Part shown: in pieces, positions 56,931-64,000 of the stretch
Position numbering within the stretch: the stretch's first letter is position 1
How the letters are laid out: each line of letters begins with the position of its first letter
Assembly (NCBI GenBank): GCA_039583875.1
Contig: CM077162.1
Span: forward strand, 109,277,808-109,341,807
Origin: Platanthera guangdongensis
Taxonomy: Eukaryota; Streptophyta; Magnoliopsida; Asparagales; Orchidaceae
Length of the DNA: 64,000 nucleotides
Reading direction: 5' to 3'
Translations under genes and position numbers: made by a program
Notes under the pieces: generated by a model
What the model was told of the DNA's origin: nothing
The model's input: the letters and a program-made list of their open reading frames with translations, nothing else
Databases searched by the model: none

Positions 56931-58781
56931 TCAGTCCTTTGTTTCTTCTCTGGAGGCGCAGGGCTGTCACCAACGATGTCAACCTCTGGAGAATAACCCC
57001 CCAGCCGCTCCCGCTGCTGTCCGATCCTGTACTTGAGGACCCGCTATGCGAGCTCCCGGTTGCAGAAGAGGATGCAAAGTTGTCGGACTCGGCGGACAGT
57101 TCATCTACTCGCTGGCATGGGGCAGCGCTGTCCGCTGTCTCCTTGGCGCTTGGCTCTCCGCCTTGGCCTCCGTCTTCTTCTTCTTCTTCTTCTTCTTCTT
57201 CTTCTTCATCTTCTTCTTCTTCCTCTTCTTCAGCTACCTCGACGATGCCCTTTCCTTTCTTGGCCCTCTCCATCGCCGCGACCTGAGGGGCCAGCTCAGG
57301 GAAGATCTCCAGAAAAGGGACGTCGTCCACTCCCTCCTTTATAAGGCCGCGGCGGACAAGTCGCTCAACAGCGACCTCGACAGTCTCCTTTACGAAGGGG
57401 AGCATGGCGGACTGGAAGTTGCTGTTCTCCAAGTCATAGGCGACCTGCGCAAACAAAAGCAAATTAGACAGATCGCAGCGGATATAAAATCAAGGCCGCT
57501 GCAAATTCAACTCACCCCCAGCTCCTCTCTTTGCTGAGCAACCCTTTTTCCCAGCCGCGCGTTCCTTTCCTTTAGCGCTTCATTATCCTTTTGAAGTTGT
57601 TCGTTTTTCCTCAACAGGTCTCTGGCCAGAGTGGCAACATAATGATTTGTCACCGCGCTGTTCGCAGAAGCCTGAGAGGCTAGCAGAGGGAGGTCGGCGG
57701 CGGACACCTTCTTGAGGTCGCTGAGGTTGCGCTTTCTGTAAAGCGCGGAGATTGCGACATGAGCATGGCGTGATATCCGCGGACTCTTCCACGAAGGAAG
57801 CGCGGTGGACAGGCGAACGTGTTTGTTTTTGCTGTGCCAATGGACCATGGGGTTCCCCCTGAGGTCCTTCTGGGTGATGCCGAACCCGCTCATTGAGAAA
57901 CTTTCTGAGGAAGAGTAGTCCGCTGCGGGATCCCCTTCCTCCTTCCTCTTTCTGGCGACTGCTTCTTTCTTTTCTTTTTGTGTAGGAGTGAAGCCGCTGG
58001 GTGTCTGCGGCAAGTTTGCGGGCACCGCCAAGGTTGCTGCAAAAACAAATGGGTTAAACACTAAGGTCGCAGCGGATGCAAAAGCTGAGTTCGGAAGCTA
58101 CTTACTCTCCTCGGGCATGACGTCCGCTAAGCTTGCCAGCAGCTGAATATAGTGCTCGATGTCGAGCCTAGCATTGGCCAGGAACTCGACAATGGCGGAC
58201 TCAAGGCCATCCAGCTGCACGCTCTTGAAGGAGGAGTCCGCGCGCACCTGTGGATAGGTGTGCGCGAACCCTAGATCGCCCTCGAAAATCAAGAACCTAG
58301 AGGTCCAGTTGTGGATCTTGTTGGGAAGACCCACAACCTTCATTCCCCTGCAGTAGAAATATATGACCCCCTTGTAGGGGCGGCCTCCGGAAGCGGTGAT
58401 GGAGTGGACGGAAAATATCTTACGGAAGATATTCATTGAGAAATCAATCTTTTCAGATCACAAGTAAGAAACAAAGCTGCAGATCGCAGCGAGTGTGTTT
58501 GGCGCGAGCTGGCCGGGCACCATTCCATAGTGCTCGAAGATCGCGGCGAGTTCCCATAGAAGCGGGAACCTGAATCTGCTGTCGAAGTGGTCAACTGGAA
58601 TGGCGATTTGGGTGGCAGTTGAGAAGTTCAACCTTTCCTGATGAGCGGGAAGGCGGACAAGAATGTTGGAGCCCGCCATTTTCTTTTCAACAAAGGCCTC
58701 CAGGTCGGCCTCTGTCAAAGTGCATTTGCGGTGATCAGCAGAGTGGAAGGCAACAGCAGCGTCAGTCCGCGCGGACACCAT
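56931..58781 (-). pseudogene. antisense gene B of E5: gypsy-type transposase-like protein, three exons
   Basis: A proper ATG lies at 58781. Exon 1 is 58781-58106, exon 2 is 58036-57516 and exon 3 starts at 57444. Exons 1 and 2 have the same lengths (676 and 521 nt) and splice sites as in E1 (GTAAGT/GCAG and GTGAGT/GCAG). Exon 1 contains the FPLLWELAAIFEHYG domain, exon 2 the coiled coil, and exon 3 a longer glutamate run than E1 (CTT microsatellite on the plus strand, 57170-57235). Damage: CGA to TGA near 58460, and a 1-nt loss near 57000 that changes the last residues. Confidence 0.75.
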
Positions 58782-58843
58782 TTTGCAGGCCGCAGGCTTT
58801 CTGTTACTTCAGCTGTTTCCTGCATAAGAGAAGGCAGAAGGCC

Positions 58844-58853
58844 CTATTTATAG
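58844..58853 (-). promoter_or_regulatory. TATA box of antisense gene B in E5
   Basis: CTATAAATAG on the minus strand, 63 bp upstream of the ATG at 58781, at the position matching 9913-9921 in E1. Confidence 0.62.
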
Positions 58854-59300
58854 CTGAAAAGTCTGACAGCTTTTTGGCCAGGCCGCAGAGCTCGCAAATC
58901 CTATCCGCGCAGTCCGCGGACAATTAAAAGCAGCCAAAACAATAACGCGGATACAAAATATAGATTCACATGCCAAGGAGAATTCAAAGCAAAAAGTTGT
59001 CGCCGGCACAACTTGGTCCGCGCAGATCGCGCATTTTCTCTCGGCAAGTCATAAGAAGCGGATACACTTTCAATCCGCTTAGTTCGCAGTGTTTCCAACC
59101 TGCAGGTTAAATAACGAGAAGCAGACACAGCATGAATTCGCACAAATCACCACGTCACAAGGATTAAGCTACATGAATAGCGGATATATAATCTGAGTCC
59201 GCACAGATCAAATAGAATTCAGTTCACAGCACAACATTATTTGGAGCAATCACACAAACAATATACAGTTAATCAGATAAAAGTTCAAGGCATTGCGGAC

Positions 59301-61274
59301 TCAGCGGTCCCTGTTATCGTTCCGCGCCGGCCTTTCTGCCCTGTCCCTGCATAGATGAGCCGCCTGATCGCTTATCTGAAGAATTTCACTGTATACACGG
59401 CAGAGATGATGATGGATGACGTTTATAGTCCGGTGCATGTGAGCAGCCTCCCGGTCTACCTGGCTGAGAGGCACCATTGGCTCCGCCGCCGGCCTCTGCT
59501 CCTCGTCCGCGGGCTGCTGGGCACCTGCCGGTGCCGCGATCTCAGGAGGAACGCGATCTGACGCCCGCGGCCTCTGCTCAGCGACCTCAGCAGTCCGCTT
59601 CTCCTTTCCTTCATGAGCCGACGCCAAGTACTTGCCTCTGTAGTATCGGACGTCATCCGCGAGTCTTTTCTTTTCCCTTTCAGACCTCTCCAGCGCCCGC
59701 GAGATGCTGGCGACCTGGTCTTTGAGGGCCTTCTCGCGTTTCGCGGATGCTTTCTCGCGCGCCGCAGACGCCCTTTCACGCTCCGCCGCTTTCTCTAACT
59801 CTGCTTTGACACATTGCATTTCAACTTCAAATTTCTTCTCTAACTCTTTTATCGTACTCAGGCCGGGCGGCTCATCTTCCGCGGACTCCACGTGTGAGAC
59901 CGCGTCGGCACCAGTGTTGGGTGTGACCACGATCTCGCCACTCTCGATGGAGCCCGGCAGCGACTTTCTACCTGCAACAAATAAAGTCAACTTCGCATTC
60001 AAAGGCAGTTCGCGGCGGACTCAAAGAAAGGATAAAAAATCACTTTTAGATATAGCGGCAGCGAGTTTCCGACTATCGAAGATGATTGGCAGCCTTGCCC
60101 GCTCCGGGTCAAAGGCGCTTAACCGCTTTTTCCATTCGCGGTGAACCCTTGCTCTTCTCTCGTCAGCCGCACTTGTTGAGACCACGATATCGTCCGTCTT
60201 GGTGATAATTTTGATCGGTCTTGACGTCCGCGGCGGCGACCTATAAAGCCACTTGCGCTGAAAGTATTTGGGCGCCAGCTGAAGTTTACCTGACCGCATC
60301 AGCTCCGCAGCAATCCGCAGATCCTCAGTGGCTTTGTCCGCCGCGGCCTGCTGCGAGGCTGCCCTAACCGCAGCAACATGAGCAACGATTTGTTTCTTTT
60401 GCTCCTCTATCTTCTCCTTCAGCCTCTCCCTCTCCTCTTCCTCCGCAGCGGACAAGGAAGGGAGTTCGTCACCCTTATCTCCAGTAGTCTCCGCCTCATT
60501 CTGCTGCAGTACAACCAGCAAGGAGTCGTTGATTAAGTCAAGTCGACCAACGTCTATGGAATCAATTATCTCATCCGTGGATAGACTGACCGTTGAGAGG
60601 GAATTCTCTCCCTGGATTTGGGCCTCCGGAGTAACCAGATCTCCGTCTGGAACTTCTTTATCGCGCGGCCTGTGTTGTAAGTCCGCTTCCCCAGTCCGCT
60701 TGGAGATGTTCTTCTCCTTCATTGCGCGGAGCTTCTTCTCAACCCGCTCGGCGACAGTCGCTCCGTCTCTCTTCCTCTTCTTCCTCTTGGCGGTCTTCTC
60801 AGCAGCATCCGCGGCGGACCCCCCTAAATCGGGCTGGTCTGCGCGGACAGGTTCAGGATTCACAGCAGACAATGCCTTTGAGGGCGCGTCGTCCTCTACC
60901 TTAGTCCGCCGGTCTTCTTCGTCCAAGTCAACGATTTTCACCGAGGCATTGGGGGAAGATATGTCAGTCTCCATGTGTTCGCCAGCAGTGTCCGCCGAGG
61001 TTGCGGTTTTCTGAGAAGGGGCGGAGTCCGACAAGGTTGCCATCTTCTCACTCCTCAATGGTTCGGCGTCGACTACGGCATCCCCGCGAGCAGACACATC
61101 GACATGGCGGAATGCTTTCTCCGCAGGCTTCTGGCTCTGGGAACTCTCTCCTGTGGAGCGGACAGGATCTTTTCTTGTCGACCTCTTTACAATCTTCTTT
61201 GTCTTCATAGGCGTTGACAGTTCTGGGTCGCCTTTTGCAGTGAGACTAGAGAAGAAGGTTCCAAGCCTTGCCAT
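59301..61274 (-). CDS. antisense gene A of E5: nuclear-type coiled-coil protein, two exons
   Basis: ATG at 61274. Exon 1 61274-60044 (1231 nt, the same as E1), intron 60043-59972 (72 nt, GT...GCAG, the same as E1), exon 2 59971-59301. The product has 633 residues and is open throughout, although gag-pol of the same element has five disabling changes. Relative to E1 I see scattered substitutions and a net 3-nt difference near the C-terminus that keeps frame. The basic cluster appears as KRKKRKRDG, and the coiled coil with ERERASAAREKA-type heptads is retained. The family is not recognised. Nuclear location is inferred from the basic cluster; function is unknown. Confidence 0.75.
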
Positions 61275-61358
61275 GCCGGACTGGAAAGTTGAGACCGCAA
61301 GCGGTGAGTAGCGCCCCGTGTCGATCGAAATTCTCAACAGATCCAGGCCCTCCAGCGA

Positions 61359-61367
61359 TATTTATAG
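61359..61367 (-). promoter_or_regulatory. TATA box of antisense gene A in E5
   Basis: CTATAAATA on the minus strand, about 90 bp upstream of the ATG at 61274 and about 90 bp inside the 3' LTR border, as in E1 and E2. Confidence 0.65.
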
Positions 61368-61455
61368 CGTTGGCGGCATTTTCGAGGCGTGCGGACTCGG
61401 CGGTTAAGAAAACATTTTCGAAGTTTTCTGGAAACTTAAAAATGTGCGGGGATTA

Positions 61456-62168
61456 TGTTAACCCCTCAGTCCGCAGCATACTACAAGACTCCGAAGCCCC
61501 CCTTTCAACAGGTGCGGACGCGATTTATCCGTCCGCCCAGTCCGGCAAGGTCCCTAATTGGACCATGGTACCCCAGCAGCGGACGCAAGTGCCTGTCCGC
61601 TCAGTTCGCCAGCATTTGAGGTATCAGGTTCTACAGCGGCGGACGCAATGTCTCGTCCGCCCAGGCCGCCGCCCTCCAGCGGGCACGCCCAGCAGCATTG
61701 GAGGCTCTAGTCCGCGAGCCCAGTCCGCCCCTTCTGCGCGGACTGGCGTGTTCTTTCTTTTTGCTTCCCGTCACCGCTGCCCGGTTCTCCTGTACCCCGG
61801 GCAGCCGGTTATTTTAGCCCTGCCCGTTTGGGCAGGCCCCCTATCCTATAAATAGGGGGGAGGTGGTACACCCAAGGCACGCTGACTCGGACCCAGGAGC
61901 CTACTTGTTACAGGCTGCGGACTCGAATCCTGTGCTTTGCGGACTCCCCCTCGCTTTGCTCTTGTTCAGCTTTTCATTTTACTTGTAACCCAATCCTTTT
62001 TCAATCAAGGGAAAGCCCGTCGCAAGAGAGGCATTCAGGCCGCGACGGGCGAAGTCTGTTGTTGCCGTGGTTCACGGCCCTGCTCTTCTTCCAGCTCTCA
62101 TCCGCTTAGTAGATCGCTACTCGCAGTCTCCCTATTCCCCGGTGTTCGAACGGTTAGCTGGTTGTGCT
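61456..62168 (+). repeat. E5 3' LTR, truncated
   Basis: Matches 48666-49377 and stops after GGTTGTGCT, 30 bp short of the LTR end. GTGCGGGGATTA just upstream is the probable polypurine tract. Confidence 0.92.
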
Positions 62169-62737
62169 ATGATCCTGGTCTTGAGGGCAGCTTCCAAACC
62201 TAGACTTCTAACCCTTAGACTAAATTCTAATTGACATATTGAGCTATACAGGAGGTCAAACATTTGTTTCCTAGAGACATAGTGATCCTGACCCAAATTA
62301 GTAATAGGGTGTTCTAACAGAGACTGTCTTTGATTTTCTCAAATAGTACAACACCCTAGTCCATTCTCTACCGGCAGATGATCGTCACTAGAATTTTGAA
62401 CATTTCAGATGAAAGGTAGTCGTGTGATTCAGTTTTGCATATGATAGTAAAATTTTTCAGTTGGCTAACCTCCCTATCTTTCTCATTCAGCAGTTTTGCT
62501 GTCTCAGATTGCTGGTAAACAGGTAGCTGAAGAGAAGTAATCTCCTAAACTTGCTACTTGGCCACCTTTTTGGATCTTTTGAAGGCCTCTAGAAGTTCAC
62601 CATACTAATAAATCACTTGATTGATATCATCTTCAGATTTAGAGCCACCTACATCCCTGGATGAAGATGCCCCTTAATTTAGAGCAGTCTTATATTTTGA
62701 CTTGGATCAAAAACTGGTTGGAGAGTGTACCTTAGAT
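62169..62737 (-). pseudogene. decayed coding sequence, perhaps copia extra ORF
   Basis: The minus strand reads, through several stops, as a hydrophilic coiled-coil-like protein (segments GASSSRDVGGSKSEDD, ETAKLLNEKDREV). The character resembles env-like or extra ORFs of copia elements, and I cannot place it further. It begins abruptly where the E5 LTR is truncated. Confidence 0.3.
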
Positions 62738-63252
62738 TGTAAGACCCCCCCTCCCGGATCTCAAAACACGGCATGAATGGGCATCTTATGCCCGGAATAG
62801 CCGCCTTGCGGAAGCATTGGCACACGGGCTAACCTGTACCACACAACGCCTATTCCGTCGGCTACGACAATATCAATAGAACATGCCAACCCAACCAATT
62901 ATAATAAGCAAGAGAAGTCAAAATCCACAGTAAGTAATAATGTCCAAATACATCAATAAAGGAGAAGCTAAACATGCTTCTACAATATATCAGAGTACAG
63001 CTAAACATTTCCCAAACGGGCTACTTCAGAGTATCAAGCTACTAACATCAGTAACTGACGGTATCGACGACACCATCGCGTCAAGCCCTATCGTCCTGGT
63101 CTGGCTGTCCTGCTGCGTAGTCTGTGGCTGCGCTACCTGCGACGTGACCTCCTAAAAAGGAAGACGTAGCAACCGTTAGTCGAAACGACTAAGTGGTTTC
63201 ATATCCGCTCCCCCAGCGACTCCTCGGCATCGGGTGAGAGAAGGAACAAGGG

Positions 63253-63270
63253 TAATATATATATATATAT
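63253..63270. repeat. TA microsatellite
   Basis: Nine uninterrupted AT dinucleotides within the terminal repeat. Confidence 0.9.
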
Positions 63271-63384
63271 GCAAGTGAAGAAGTATAAGTAGGTGGCAGT
63301 AGTGTTAGAGTAACAATAACATGATCTTGCAAATATTTAAGAGCTACAACAAACTAACAAGTATAGGTAACAGCAGGAAAGTAA

Positions 63385-63485
63385 CTTAACTTATAAGAAT
63401 GCCCATACAAACTTATAAGTTAAGGATCGGGTTACACAAAGGTAACTCATCATATAAGAGTGCCCATACAAACTTATACGATGAG
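63385..63485. other. two tandem hairpins with conserved loop and changed stems
   Basis: Hairpin 1: CTTAACTTATAAG (63385-63397) pairs perfectly with 63412-63424 around a 14-nt loop. Hairpin 2: CTCATCATATAAG (63446-63458) pairs with 63473-63485 with one mismatch around a nearly identical loop (AGTGCCCATACAAA). The stems differ at three positions, two of them changed on both sides so that pairing is kept. Confidence 0.75.
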
Positions 63486-63813
63486 GGTCTTGTTGTGCAA
63501 TGTTATGAAATGCTATGTATGCTATGCAATGACTCACCCATGATCACACACATGCAATTGCTATGTCGACGCAGACTATAGTTCCCACTTTTCGAGCAGG
63601 TAGCTAACCTCTCAGCAATCAGCTATCGTGGCCAGGCAGTGACAGTAGAACGGGAACTTCTACTACTAGGAGGGTATTCACACTACTTCACCTAGGCCTC
63701 CGTACGCCTCAACGCTAAGTAAACAACAGCGGAGCCCATGCGTACTATGGCAAAGCGGGGTCTTGGGTAGATGTGCACGAAGAACACAGCCCGAACTGGC
63801 CTTGCGTGACCCA

Positions 63814-63910
63814 GAAGGGGCCTCGGAAGTGAGTACGAGGACACAACCCAACCGTTCACTTGGCACGGAAGGGGCCCCGGGACATGAACACCGAGGACAC
63901 AACCCAACCG
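63814..63910. repeat. short tandem duplication, about 55 bp
   Basis: GAAGGGGCC...GAGGACACAACCCAACCG occurs at 63814-63854 and again at 63868-63910, with divergence in the middle. Confidence 0.75.
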
Positions 63911-64000
63911 CCCAAAGTCTAACTGTCGACTGCCATCGGTGTGACGACTGGCGAGCCCGTAGACTTGTCACACTATCCTTAACCCAGGATTACGACACCG

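Larger units (their letters stand above)
48666..62168 (+). mobile_element. E5: Tat-lineage Ty3/gypsy element, 3' end truncated
   Basis: Same family as E1 and E2 but in plus orientation: 5' LTR 48666-49407, gag-pol, 3' UTR with tandem repeats, antisense genes B and A on the minus strand, 3' LTR 61456-62168. The 3' LTR lacks the last 30 bp, so no target duplication can be checked (left flank GACTT). The LTRs differ at about 20 places by eye (about 3%), making this the oldest Tat copy here. Gag-pol has three nonsense codons and two frameshifts. Confidence 0.92.
62738..64000. repeat. probable LTR or other repeat beginning TGTAAGACCCC, runs off the window
   Basis: The sequence changes sharply at TGTAAGACCCCCCC. 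It has no ORFs, a TA microsatellite, a pair of related hairpins and a short tandem duplication, which suits a long LTR of a gypsy element. The other end and any partner copy are outside the window, so this stays tentative. Confidence 0.35.

Noticed and set aside
57160..57240. CTT microsatellite as an independent repeat
   Set aside because: On the minus strand it is the glutamate run of gene B exon 3, which E1 also has in a shorter, mixed form.

Overview
This window is plant nuclear DNA built almost entirely of LTR retrotransposons nested in one another. I see no ordinary host gene, rRNA or tRNA gene. The Ty3/gypsy families (Tat, CRM-like, Athila-like), the Ty1/copia elements primed by initiator Met-tRNA and the short GT-AG introns all point to a flowering plant; the species cannot be told. 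Family names rest on protein motifs read by eye, without database searches.

Layout. 1-4051: 3' end of a plus-strand copia element (C1) with a very long LTR that is internally duplicated and packed with CTCGAG palindromes. 4052-5692: decayed Athila-type gag/protease. 5693-6369 and 23254-23931: two copies of one unclassified repeat. 6616-19806: E1, a full-length minus-strand Tat-lineage gypsy element with GGGGA target duplications. 19812-24100: older sequence with an AT microsatellite and a nine-copy 86-bp minisatellite. 24110-48665: E4, a minus-strand copia element (Sirevirus-like). E4 is split in its reverse transcriptase by E3 (25191-42989, CRM-like chromovirus, CTAGC duplication). One LTR of E3 is in turn split by E2 (25278-35841, a second Tat element, TACAC duplication). 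The insertion order is therefore E4, then E3, then E2. 48666-62168: E5, a plus-strand Tat element sitting in the LTR of E4, with a 3' LTR cut 30 bp short. 62169-62737: decayed copia-like sequence. 62738-64000: start of a further unclassified LTR-like repeat.

The most interesting system is in the Tat elements. Between pol and the 3' LTR, on the strand opposite gag-pol, E1 and E5 carry two spliced genes, each with its own TATA box. Gene A (about 634 codons, one 72-nt intron) has a nuclear-localisation-like basic cluster and a long coiled coil, and is open in both elements. Gene B (three exons) resembles the 'putative gypsy-type transposase' domain followed by a coiled coil and an acidic tail, and is damaged in both. 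The LTRs, antisense genes, 3' UTR and 5' gag are saturated with GCGGAC/GTCCGC, while pol almost lacks it. C1 and E4 carry their own dense short motifs (CTCGAGTA and GATCGTCGAAC). Three unrelated families with private motif arrays, one of them with accessory nuclear-looking proteins, suggest a motif-based self-recognition or anti-silencing system. That interpretation is inference.

All gag-pol reading frames are broken (frameshifts, nonsense codons, one lost integrase aspartate), so none of these elements looks autonomous now.
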